Shown here one piece after another: positions 1 through 5,997 of a stretch of DNA of 7,479 bases. Below the pieces are notes generated by a model. That model did not search any database and was not told where the DNA came from. It worked only from the letters and a program-made list of their open reading frames with translations. The DNA comes from Planctomycetota bacterium (GTDB taxonomy: Bacteria; Planctomycetota; B143-G9). Location of the stretch: assembly GCA_003644275.1 (NCBI GenBank), contig QNBY01000046.1:1-7479 (forward strand). Direction: 5' to 3'. A program made the translations under genes and the position numbers. Position 1 is the stretch's first letter. Each line of letters begins with the position of its first letter.

Positions 1-571
1 GCTGCTCCGGCGAGACGGGGATGAAGTCGTAGTAGTCGCCGCCCAGCGTCCCGGCGGGCCGGTAGTAGGGATATATGTCCAGCGTCGGGATGGTGGGGAT
101 CACGGAGGGAAGCAGCATCTGCTGTATCTCGCCCGCCAGCGAGAGGTCGTCCTCGATGCGGTTCACCTCTTCCTTGCTGCGCTCCGCCTCTTCGAGGGAC
201 TCCGCCAGCTCGTTCACCGCGCGGGCGAGCACGCCCACCTCGTCGTTGGACTTCACCCTGCTGCGGCGGGTGTAGTCGCCCGAGGCCATCGCGGCGACGT
301 CGCCGACTATCTTCTTCAGCGGCTTCGAAATCGAGAGGGCGAAGAAGTAGGACAGGGCCGCCGCCACCGGCACGAGCAGCACCAGCAACGGCCCCACGAG
401 CTTCCAGTTGGGCTCCTTGCCCGACCCGAAGGCGAGGACGAGCACCACCTCCACCACTATCACCGCGATGACCGAGACGACGGTCATCTTGAGCGGCAGG
501 CCGAACTTTATCCTCCCGGCCCTCTGTCGGCCGGACGACTCCCTTGGTCTTCTGCCGGCTCTTGTCGCCAT
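1..571 (-). CDS. Membrane-anchored HAMP/SpoIIE-type (PP2C) serine phosphatase, partial (C-terminus beyond left edge)
   Basis: The reverse strand is open from an ATG at 571-569 to the window edge, giving 190 residues without a stop. A basic N-terminus (1-26) is followed by two hydrophobic helices (about 27-49 and 59-80) joined by only about 10 residues, so there is no extracytoplasmic sensor domain. Residues 76-128 match a HAMP linker (P84, the NDE at 109-111, N120), then a charged coiled-coil leads into the RsbU/SpoIIE phosphatase start: EIQQMLLP (148-155), YYRPAG (169-174) and GGDYYDF (177-183), where D179 and D182 are the expected metal-binding acidic residues. Family knowledge: such PPM phosphatases dephosphorylate Ser/Thr on anti-sigma antagonists in partner-switching systems. 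No partner is visible in the window. A GGAG ribosome binding site lies 6 nt before the ATG. The rest of the catalytic domain is outside the window, so activity cannot be judged. Confidence 0.9.
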   Translation of the reverse strand, partial: MATRAGRRPRESSGRQRAGRIKFGLPLKMTVVSVIAVIVVEVVLVLAFGSGKEPNWKLVGPLLVLLVPVAAALSYFFALSISKPLKKIVGDVAAMASGDYTRRSRVKSNDEVGVLARAVNELAESLEEAERSKEEVNRIEDDLSLAGEIQQMLLPSVIPTIPTLDIYPYYRPAGTLGGDYYDFIPVSPEQ

Positions 572-585
572 TTCTCTCTCCCGAG

Positions 586-600
586 GGGGATTTTATCCCC
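586..600. repeat. Perfect 6-bp inverted repeat with 3-nt centre
   Basis: GGGGAT at 586-591 and ATCCCC at 595-600 flank TTT. The repeat covers the candidate -10 of the phosphatase gene and ends 14 bp before its start codon. It could be an operator half-site pair or an RNA hairpin at the 5' end of the transcript. A second G/C-only hairpin (CCCCGG/CCGGGG on the minus strand) lies immediately upstream and shares its GGGG. Confidence 0.45.
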
Positions 601-617
601 GGCCCGGCCGGGGGCAA
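590..617 (-). promoter_or_regulatory. Candidate promoter for the HAMP/SpoIIE phosphatase gene
   Basis: On the minus strand TTGCCC (617-612) is separated by 16 nt from TAAAAT (595-590), which would start transcription about 12 nt before the phosphatase ATG. The -35 matches the sigma70 consensus at 4 of 6 positions and the -10 at 5 of 6. The -10 lies inside a perfect inverted repeat. The call rests on sequence only. Confidence 0.35.
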
Positions 618-640
618 ACAAAAAGCCCGGCGGAAGGGCC
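616..640 (-). terminator. Probable Rho-independent terminator of the PDZ repeat gene
   Basis: Nine nt past the stop codon of the PDZ gene, the minus strand has a GCCC/GGGC stem (639-636 and 628-625) extended by one G-U pair around a 7-nt loop, followed at once by TTTTTGTTT (624-616). The stem is short but the T-run and position fit an intrinsic terminator separating this gene from the phosphatase gene downstream. Confidence 0.6.
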
Positions 641-648
641 GCGCGTGT

Positions 649-3093
649 TCATTTCCGCTTCTCCACCTTCACCAGGTCCTTCCACAGCCCTTCCGCCAAC
701 ATGCGCGACACCGGCGCGGGGAGGTCGGCGAATACGCCGTACTCCGGGAAGATGCGGATGAGGTTGTCGGCCGACTTGGGCGCGGTGTAGCGGTCGTTCC
801 CGCCTTCCTCGATGAAGAGGGAAAAGCTGGTTCCGCCGTGATAGTCGTTTCCGCCCGCCCTGCCCTGGCCGGCCTTGTAGAGGTACACGTCGTCGCCGCC
901 GCCCCTGTCCGCGAAAATGCAGAAGCCGTTGTGGGCGGAAGCGCCCTGCGAGAAGCCGCTGCCGCCCTCGTACACGTCGTTCCCGGCGTCGTCCGCAAAC
1001 AGGGAGACGCTCTCGTCCCACGCGAGCCCTTGGGCCACCCCCTGGCGGGTGCCGTAATGGTCGTCGCCCCCCTCGTCGATGAAGGCGCCGACGGCCGTGT
1101 GCGCGCTGAACCCCTGGGCGTAACGCGAGCCCATGTAGTAATCGCCCTTGCGGCCGCGGTCGAACATCATGCCGAAGCCGAAGTAGTAGCCGCCGCCCTG
1201 CGAGAAGTTGCCCGCCTCGTAGCGGTCCTTCCCGGCGCCGTCGAGCAGCACCGCGATACCGCCGGACGCTATGCCCCGGAAGCCGAGCGCCGCGCCCTGC
1301 GCCCAGGCGTCGAATATGCCGGGGTCGCCGTAGTTGGTGGGATAGGAACCCTTGCAGTAGTAGGAATCGTCGCCCGCCGCGTCGTACAGCAGCGAGGCGC
1401 CGCCCGCGCCCGCGAGGGACTGGCAGAACTCGTCGCCCTCGTAGCGGTCGTTCCCTCCCATGTCCAGCAGGGCCGAGAGGCCGAAGACGGCGGCGGCCTG
1501 GCAGAACTCCCGGCCGCGGTAGGTGTCGTCGCCGCCGAAGTCCACCAGCGCGGCGCTCCCCAGGAACGACGCCGCCTGCCCCCAGCGGATGGAGACGTAC
1601 TCGTCGTCCCCCTCCAGGTCCACCAGCAGCCCGCAGCCCAGCGAGCCCGAGCCCTGCTCCCATCCCCGCGTGGACTCGTAGGCGTCGTCGCCGCCCAGCT
1701 CGAGCACCACGCCGATGGGGAGCCTGAGCGGGCGGTCCTTCTGCTCCCGGCCGTCCTTGCTCCGTTTGTACACCGGCCTGAACGCCGCGCCCGAGCCCGC
1801 GTTGCAGGTGTAGAAGTCCGGGCCGCCGAGGTCTATTATCACCGCCCCGGCCGTGTCGCGGTACCAGGTGTGCCCCGTGCCGCCTATCACAATGGGGCCG
1901 AAGGGCGAGTCGAACTGCGCCACGACGGCCTTGGAGGCGTCGTCGCCGTAGGCCGCCAGCAGGTCCTTCTTCAGCCCTTCGAGATAGGCCCGGTCGGCGA
2001 GGGGAGCGAGCGCCCTCTCCGCGGCGAGCAGCTCCGCGAAGTTCACCCTGGCCGCCGTCTCGATTATCTTCATGTTGTTCTCGAAGCGCTTCTTGTCAGG
2101 GTCTATGTGCAGGTAGATGTGGTTCACCAGCGCCTCGCCCAAGGCCGCCCTGTTCTTGCGGACGAAGGCTATCTCCTCGTCGGAGAGGGCGGCGAAGGCC
2201 CTGTCGAGGTGCCTCGCGGCTTCCTTCAGCAGTGAGGTTATCCGCTCCACGTGCGCCTTGGGGTCGAGCCCGGTCTTCAGCGGGGCGGAAGCGGGGGGGA
2301 CGCCGTACCAGTTCATGCCCGCGAGTACGCCGAGCACGCCCGACAGGGGCCTGTCCCCCGCCGCCGCTTCGCTCAGCATGTCGCGCACGGCCCGCGCGGT
2401 GTCCTCGAGCGAGAACGGGTTCGTGTGAACGCCCATCATGAGGCGTTTGCGGAAGGCATCGGGCGACTCGTGGCACCTGGCGAGCCTCGCCATCTGGTCG
2501 CGGAACTGCGTGCCTATTCCGGCCTCAGCAATCAGGGCCTCGGCGAGCTTGCGGTAGGAATCGTCGCCCTCCGCGAGCCCGGCGAACGGCACGTCGCCCT
2601 GCCAGTTGGGGGATATGCCCTTCCCCTTGGGGCGCTCGCCCAATACGACGGTCACTTTCACCCGTTCGGCCTTCACCACGGCCTTCAGCTCCACGGCGTC
2701 GCCGTCGCCCGCCTCGTCGAGCTCGCGCCGCCAGGCCGCCTCGGGATCCTCCGCGGGCACCTCTCGGCCGTTCACGAACAGCGCGAGTTTCCTCACCTTC
2801 CGCAGCACGGTGAACACCGTCTCGTCGCCGGGGTTCCGCTCGGCGAGCTTCTTGCGGAAGGTGGCGAGCACGCCTTCCTCGTCGTTTTCGAGCGTCTCCC
2901 CGTCCACCTCCACGATGACGTCGCCCGGCCTCAGTCCGCCGCGCGCCGCCGGGGAGCCGCTCACGACGTTCGTCACGAGGATACCCGCCGGCTTCGACAC
3001 CGCCTGTATGTTCACGCCGAGCCACGCCCCCTCGGCGAACAGCCCTCCCCCGAAGAGAACCAGGACGAAGAAGAGAAGCGCCGCCTTTCTCAT
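649..3093 (-). CDS. Exported PDZ-domain protein with a 12-copy GGDDxY tandem-repeat domain
   Basis: An 814-residue protein. Residues 1-20 look like a Sec signal peptide with cleavage after LFA (18-20), so it probably acts in the periplasm or outside the cell. Residues about 22-100 form most of a PDZ domain (GILVTNVVSGSPA, then GLRPGDVIVEVDG at 53-65); the usual last strand, VKVTVVLGERP, appears only at 145-155, after an insert of about 45 residues. Residues 160-400 are charged, mostly helical and not recognised. From 419 to 769 a repeat of the form hhDxGGDDxY recurs 12 times, followed in most copies by a Gln about seven residues after the Tyr. No protease catalytic residues or membrane anchor are apparent. 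The start is supported by GAGGG five nt upstream and by the signal peptide. It is divergent from the guanylyltransferase gene. The function is unknown; binding or scaffolding by a repeat solenoid is my inference. Confidence 0.9.
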   Translation of the reverse strand: MRKAALLFFVLVLFGGGLFAEGAWLGVNIQAVSKPAGILVTNVVSGSPAARGGLRPGDVIVEVDGETLENDEEGVLATFRKKLAERNPGDETVFTVLRKVRKLALFVNGREVPAEDPEAAWRRELDEAGDGDAVELKAVVKAERVKVTVVLGERPKGKGISPNWQGDVPFAGLAEGDDSYRKLAEALIAEAGIGTQFRDQMARLARCHESPDAFRKRLMMGVHTNPFSLEDTARAVRDMLSEAAAGDRPLSGVLGVLAGMNWYGVPPASAPLKTGLDPKAHVERITSLLKEAARHLDRAFAALSDEEIAFVRKNRAALGEALVNHIYLHIDPDKKRFENNMKIIETAARVNFAELLAAERALAPLADRAYLEGLKKDLLAAYGDDASKAVVAQFDSPFGPIVIGGTGHTWYRDTAGAVIIDLGGPDFYTCNAGSGAAFRPVYKRSKDGREQKDRPLRLPIGVVLELGGDDAYESTRGWEQGSGSLGCGLLVDLEGDDEYVSIRWGQAASFLGSAALVDFGGDDTYRGREFCQAAAVFGLSALLDMGGNDRYEGDEFCQSLAGAGGASLLYDAAGDDSYYCKGSYPTNYGDPGIFDAWAQGAALGFRGIASGGIAVLLDGAGKDRYEAGNFSQGGGYYFGFGMMFDRGRKGDYYMGSRYAQGFSAHTAVGAFIDEGGDDHYGTRQGVAQGLAWDESVSLFADDAGNDVYEGGSGFSQGASAHNGFCIFADRGGGDDVYLYKAGQGRAGGNDYHGGTSFSLFIEEGGNDRYTAPKSADNLIRIFPEYGVFADLPAPVSRMLAEGLWKDLVKVEKRK
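787..1839 (-). repeat. Protein-level tandem repeat: 12 copies of hhDxGGDDxY, period about 27 residues
   Basis: Copies begin at residues 419, 463, 490, 516, 542, 569, 616, 643, 671, 699, 727 and 760 of the PDZ protein. Core spacings are 26-28 residues, with longer gaps after copies 1, 6 and 11. Examples are LVDFGGDDTY (516-525), LLDMGGNDRY (542-551) and FIDEGGDDHY (671-680). Copies 8 and 11 carry one extra residue before the final Asp. A Gln follows the Tyr by 6-8 residues in copies 2-5 and 7-11 (Q480, 506, 532, 558, 632, 660, 688, 716, 743); in copy 6 it is displaced to Q599 by an insertion. The regular period and the stacked D, Y and Q positions suggest a beta-solenoid. Confidence 0.85.
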
Positions 3094-3117
3094 GTCTTCC
3101 CTCGCTTTCGGCGGACA

Positions 3118-3145
3118 ATGTTACCCCCGTGTGAAGCGAAGACAA
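3118..3145 (-). promoter_or_regulatory. Weak candidate promoter for the PDZ repeat gene
   Basis: On the minus strand TTGTCT (3145-3140), a 16-nt spacer and TAACAT (3123-3118) lie upstream of the PDZ gene ATG. Both boxes match the consensus at 4 of 6 positions. A G-run directly before the -10 resembles the other promoters in this window. The expected leader is about 18 nt and contains the GAGGG ribosome binding site. Confidence 0.35.
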
Positions 3146-3178
3146 GGGGGCCGTCCGGGCGTCTCATGGGGAAACGGG

Positions 3179-3184
3179 TATAAT
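3179..3184 (+). promoter_or_regulatory. Perfect -10 box (TATAAT) for the guanylyltransferase gene
   Basis: TATAAT preceded by GGG sits about 22 nt before the TTG start, giving a short leader that just contains the ribosome binding site. I see no convincing -35 box 15-18 nt upstream, so the promoter may rely on an activator or on the G-rich flank. The 113-bp region 3094-3206 is shared with the divergent PDZ gene. Confidence 0.6.
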
Positions 3185-3194
3185 CCCTTCCCAC

Positions 3195-3203
3195 GGGAGG
3201 TGA
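3195..3203 (+). promoter_or_regulatory. Strong ribosome binding site that selects a TTG start
   Basis: GGGAGGTGA lies so that GGAGG ends 6 nt before the TTG at 3207. The next in-frame ATG (3225) is 24 nt away and would delete the first six residues of the nucleotide-binding strand. The site therefore decides for TTG. Confidence 0.85.
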
Positions 3204-3206
3204 ACC

Positions 3207-4271
3207 TTGCCATACGCATTCATAATGGCCGGCGGGTCCGGCACGAGGTACTGGCCGCGGAGCCGCCGCAAGACGCCGAAGCACGTGGTTCCGTTCGGGA
3301 GGATAGGCGTACTTCTGGAGAGGACGGTGGAGAGGCTCGTGCCCTACTTCGGGCGGGAGCGCGTGTTCGTCATCTCATCCGCCGAGCAGGAGGACGTCTG
3401 CCGCCTGCACCTGTCCGGCCTGTCCGGCGAGAACCTCATCTGCGAGCCTGTCGGGATGGACAGCGCGCCCTGCGCGGCGCTGGCGGCGGCGCTGGTCGAG
3501 CGGTGGGAGCCCGGCGCGGTGACGGCCATGTTCCCCGCCGATCATCTGGTCTATCCGCAGGACGGCTTCCTCCGAACGCTCGACAAGGCGGTGAGGGTGG
3601 CGGAGTCGCGCGGGCGGCTCGTCACCATCGGCGTGCCGCCGTCGCGTCCGGCGGTGGAGTACGGCTACATACGGCGCGGCGCGGAGATGGAGCCCGGCGT
3701 CTTCGAGGTGGCCGCCTTCCGCGAGAAGCCGCCCCTCGAGGAGGCGCGGTCCTACCTGGAGTCCGGGGACTACTACTGGAACTGCGGCATGTTCGTCTGG
3801 AAGGCGTCGCGCATACTGGAGGAGACGGCGGCCTTCCTCCCCGCCACCTACGAGCGCGTGACCGCCATAGCCGCGCGCTGGGGGAAGGAGGACTTCGCCC
3901 GCACCTTCGCCGCGGAGTTCCCGCACACCGACCGCATCAGCATCGACTACGGTGTGATGGAGAAGACCTCCGCCGCGGCGGTGGTGGAAGCGGAGTTCGA
4001 GTGGGACGACGTGGGCACCTGGCCCGCGCTCGAACGCCACCTGCCGCGCGACGAGGAAGGCAACGTGGTGCTCGGCAGGGTGGTCACGCTCGACGCCAAG
4101 AACTGCATCATCTGCAGCGAGGGCGAGAGGCTCGTGGCCGTGCTGGGCATGGAGGACGCGGTCGTGGTGGACACGCCCGACGCCCTGCTCGTCATGCCCA
4201 AGAGCGAGGCGTCGCGGGTGAAGGAGCTCGTGGACAAGATGAAGCGGGAGGGGCTGGACGCCTATCTCTGA
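3207..4271 (+). CDS. manC: Mannose-1-phosphate guanylyltransferase (GDP-mannose pyrophosphorylase), single-domain form
   Basis: This cytoplasmic enzyme makes GDP-mannose and pyrophosphate from mannose-1-phosphate and GTP, feeding mannose or derived sugars into surface glycans. The 354 residues show the nucleotidyltransferase signature MAGGSGTRYWPRSR (7-20) with TPKH (23-26), the metal-binding FPADH (109-113), EYGYI (151-155), FREKP (171-175), YYWNCGMF (189-196), ISIDYGVME (244-252) and EWDDVGTW (265-272), then a C-terminal beta-helix segment with VDTPDALLV (321-329). The length fits the monofunctional type; the fused phosphomannose isomerase domain of long ManC/AlgA proteins is absent, so another gene must supply that step. 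The start is TTG, set by the ribosome binding site. The 3' end overlaps the convergent hydrolase gene by 10 bp. A related guanylyl- or uridylyltransferase cannot be fully excluded, but the motif set fits GDP-mannose best. Confidence 0.92.
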   Translation: MPYAFIMAGGSGTRYWPRSRRKTPKHVVPFGRIGVLLERTVERLVPYFGRERVFVISSAEQEDVCRLHLSGLSGENLICEPVGMDSAPCAALAAALVERWEPGAVTAMFPADHLVYPQDGFLRTLDKAVRVAESRGRLVTIGVPPSRPAVEYGYIRRGAEMEPGVFEVAAFREKPPLEEARSYLESGDYYWNCGMFVWKASRILEETAAFLPATYERVTAIAARWGKEDFARTFAAEFPHTDRISIDYGVMEKTSAAAVVEAEFEWDDVGTWPALERHLPRDEEGNVVLGRVVTLDAKNCIICSEGERLVAVLGMEDAVVVDTPDALLVMPKSEASRVKELVDKMKREGLDAYL

Positions 4272-5113
4272 GCGGCGTCCGTCCGGCGGGCGGCCTCCAG
4301 GAGCAGCGCGAACAGCTCCCGGCGGGCTTCCAGGCCGTAGAAGTTGTGGTTCGTGCGCTCTATGGTGTGGAACGAGGCCCGCAGGCCGCGACGCCGGTAG
4401 AAGCGCTCGAAGTAGTCGCGCGAGGGGGCGGATTCGGGGTCGGCGGAGGCGTACACGTGGACTATCTCGCCCCGGAAGCCCTTCAGGGCTTCGGGCAGGT
4501 CGCGGCGGGTGTCTTTGAGGGCCCGGTCGGCCTTGCGCTCGGCCTTCGAGAAGTGCCCGAACAGCGTCCTGAACACCCCCTTGAACGACACGGCGCCCCT
4601 GAACAGCTTCCGCCAGGTGGAGAGGCGGAAGAGCTTCAGGAGATAGCCCTTGAGGTAGGAGGAGGTCTTCTTCACGCCCGCCTTCATGTCCTCTATGGGC
4701 ACGAAGGGGAAGGTGGAGACGGCCACCACGGCGTCCGGCTCCGCTCCGCATGTTGCGGCCCCCAGCGCGGCGTTGCCCCCCGAGCAGAGGCCGAACAGCA
4801 CCACGCGCTCCGCGCCGGCCTTCCTGACGAGCTCGGCGGCCTTCACCACATCGTCCATCATGTCGTCTATGGTGACCGAGGCGGGATCCCCCTCGGAATC
4901 CCCGCGGCCGCGCAGGTCGAAGCACAGGGTGGTGAAGCCTTCCTCGCAGAGACGGCGGCAGAAGTCGCTGAGCAGGTTGTTCGGCCCTATTCGGTTGGCC
5001 CCCCAGCCGTGGACGGTGATCACCGCCGTAGCGCCTCCCTCGTCGGGCCGCCTGAGCACTCCCACGAGGGCGCTTCCGTCCGCCGCTTCGAACCTGACCG
5101 CCTCGCGCTTCAT
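4262..5113 (-). CDS. Alpha/beta-fold hydrolase with Cys at the nucleophile elbow
   Basis: The 283-residue protein has no signal peptide and is probably cytoplasmic. It has the alpha/beta-hydrolase landmarks in order: HGWGANR (35-41, oxyanion loop), FDLRGRGDSEG (65-75), the nucleophile elbow GLCSGG (108-113), an acid candidate D225 in ASADPES and the catalytic His candidate H256 in RTNHNFYG. In the G-x-Nu-x-G pattern the nucleophile is C110, not Ser, as in dienelactone hydrolases and PHA synthases. Residues about 140-210 form a long, Lys/Arg-rich lid (YLKGYLLKLFRLSTWRKLF) that may contact lipid or an anionic substrate. The substrate cannot be read from the sequence; thioesterase, acyltransferase or esterase are all possible. 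The gene converges on the guanylyltransferase and diverges from lpxA. The ATG lies 6 nt after a TAGAAT box and has no clear ribosome binding site. Confidence 0.9.
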   Translation of the reverse strand: MKREAVRFEAADGSALVGVLRRPDEGGATAVITVHGWGANRIGPNNLLSDFCRRLCEEGFTTLCFDLRGRGDSEGDPASVTIDDMMDDVVKAAELVRKAGAERVVLFGLCSGGNAALGAATCGAEPDAVVAVSTFPFVPIEDMKAGVKKTSSYLKGYLLKLFRLSTWRKLFRGAVSFKGVFRTLFGHFSKAERKADRALKDTRRDLPEALKGFRGEIVHVYASADPESAPSRDYFERFYRRRGLRASFHTIERTNHNFYGLEARRELFALLLEAARRTDAAQR

Positions 5114-5119
5114 GTCCCG

Positions 5120-5148
5120 ATTCTACGGCGTTTGGGGCGCTCGCGCAA
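5120..5148 (-). promoter_or_regulatory. Candidate promoter giving a leaderless hydrolase mRNA
   Basis: On the minus strand TTGCGC (5148-5143), a 17-nt spacer and TAGAAT (5125-5120) precede the ATG by 6 nt. Normal start-site placement puts +1 on or next to the A of the ATG. The -10 matches at 5 of 6 positions and the -35 at 3 of 6. Confidence 0.5.
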
Positions 5149-5157
5149 GCCCGGAAC

Positions 5158-5186
5158 TTGACCGCGCGGGGAGCGGGGGCTATAAT
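5158..5186 (+). promoter_or_regulatory. Strong sigma70-type promoter of lpxA, probably leaderless
   Basis: TTGACC (5158-5163), a 17-nt spacer and a perfect TATAAT (5181-5186) lie directly before lpxA. Transcription would begin around 5192-5194, leaving 2-4 nt before the ATG at 5196. No Shine-Dalgarno sequence fits in that space. Confidence 0.8.
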
Positions 5187-5195
5187 CCGGCCGCA

Positions 5196-5969
5196 ATGGA
5201 CATACACCCGACCGCAATAGTGCATCCCGGGGCGGAGCTCGCCCCGGACGTGAAGATAGGCCCTTACGCCGTGGTGGAAGACGGCGTCGCCGTAGGGGAA
5301 GGCTGCGTCGTGGGGCCTCACGCTCACCTTCTTTCGGGCACCGTGATAGAGCCCCGCTGCGAGATACACACCGGCGCGCTGATAGGCGGGCCGCCGCAGG
5401 ACCTGTCCTTCGACCGGAACGTGCGAAGCGGCGTGCTCGTCGGCGAGGGCACCGTCGTGAGGGAATACGCCACCATCCACCGGGCCGCGAAGGAAGGGGG
5501 GAAGACCGTCGTCGGGCGCAAGTGCTTCCTCATGGGGCTCTCGCACGTGGCGCACGACGTGGTGCTGGGGGACATGGTGATAGTGGCGAACGGGGCGTTG
5601 CTGGCCGGACACGTCACGGTGGGGGACAGGGCGTTCATCTCCGGAAACGTCGCGGTGCACCAACACTGCCGGATAGGAAGGCTGGCGATGGTCGGGGGGC
5701 TCGCGCGGGTGGACCTGGACATACCGCCCTTCATGACGGCGGAGGGGAACTGTCAGGTACGCCACTACAACGTGATAGGCATGAGGCGGGCCGGGTTCTC
5801 CCGGGACGAGGTGGACGCGGTGAGGCGCGCCTACAGGATACTCTACCGCTCCGGGCTGCCTCTTTCCGACGCATGCAAGCGTATCGAAGAGGAGATAGAC
5901 TCCCCGCTGGCCTCGGAGATAGCGGAGTTCTGCAGGACGAGCAAGAGGGGCATAAGCCGCAATATCTGA
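5196..5969 (+). CDS. lpxA: Acyl-ACP--UDP-N-acetylglucosamine O-acyltransferase (LpxA)
   Basis: This is the first enzyme of lipid A synthesis: a cytoplasmic trimer that moves a (R)-3-hydroxyacyl chain from ACP to the 3-OH of UDP-GlcNAc. The 257 residues (E. coli LpxA has 262) begin with hexapeptide repeats of the left-handed beta-helix (MDIHPTAIVHPGAEL onward), continue with ALIGGPPQDL (61-70) and VREYATIHRA (88-97), and carry the catalytic His in SHVAHD (H120, equivalent to E. coli H125) and LAGH (H139, E. coli H144). GNVAVHQHCRIG (150-161) and MVGG (165-168) follow, then a helical C-terminal domain with MRRAGFSRDEVDAVRRAYR. G168 aligns with the E. coli acyl-chain ruler G173, which suggests a long acyl donor; that is an inference. 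The usual neighbours fabZ, lpxD and lpxB are not here. The upstream frame stays open well before 5196, but family alignment and the promoter place the start at this ATG. Confidence 0.95.
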   Translation: MDIHPTAIVHPGAELAPDVKIGPYAVVEDGVAVGEGCVVGPHAHLLSGTVIEPRCEIHTGALIGGPPQDLSFDRNVRSGVLVGEGTVVREYATIHRAAKEGGKTVVGRKCFLMGLSHVAHDVVLGDMVIVANGALLAGHVTVGDRAFISGNVAVHQHCRIGRLAMVGGLARVDLDIPPFMTAEGNCQVRHYNVIGMRRAGFSRDEVDAVRRAYRILYRSGLPLSDACKRIEEEIDSPLASEIAEFCRTSKRGISRNI

Positions 5970-5997
5970 CGCCCCCGCAACTCACCGAGCCAAAAAA

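Noticed and set aside
787..1839. The GGNDxY repeats as true RTX calcium-binding nonapeptides
   Set aside because: RTX repeats have a 9-residue GGxGxDxUx period. Here the period is 26-28 with a conserved Tyr and Gln, so the likeness is noted but not called.
544..2235. 563-codon open frame on the plus strand opposite the PDZ repeat gene
   Set aside because: It lies antisense to a protein with signal peptide, PDZ and regular repeats. Its translation is rich in low-complexity V/A/R/E/G with no recognisable domain, as expected for the shadow of a GC-rich gene.
2606..5161. 851-codon open frame on the plus strand
   Set aside because: It runs antisense to the PDZ gene, through a divergent promoter region, out of frame across the guanylyltransferase and antisense to the hydrolase. 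The Arg/Gly/Ala-rich translation shows no family features.
4686..5195. N-terminal extension of the lpxA frame
   Set aside because: The frame is open upstream, but LpxA homology begins at MDIHPTAIVHP and the extension would lie antisense to the hydrolase and across the promoter.
3375..5765. 796-codon open frame on the minus strand
   Set aside because: It covers the guanylyltransferase, the hydrolase in a different frame, the intergenic promoters and most of lpxA. All real motifs are in the other frames.
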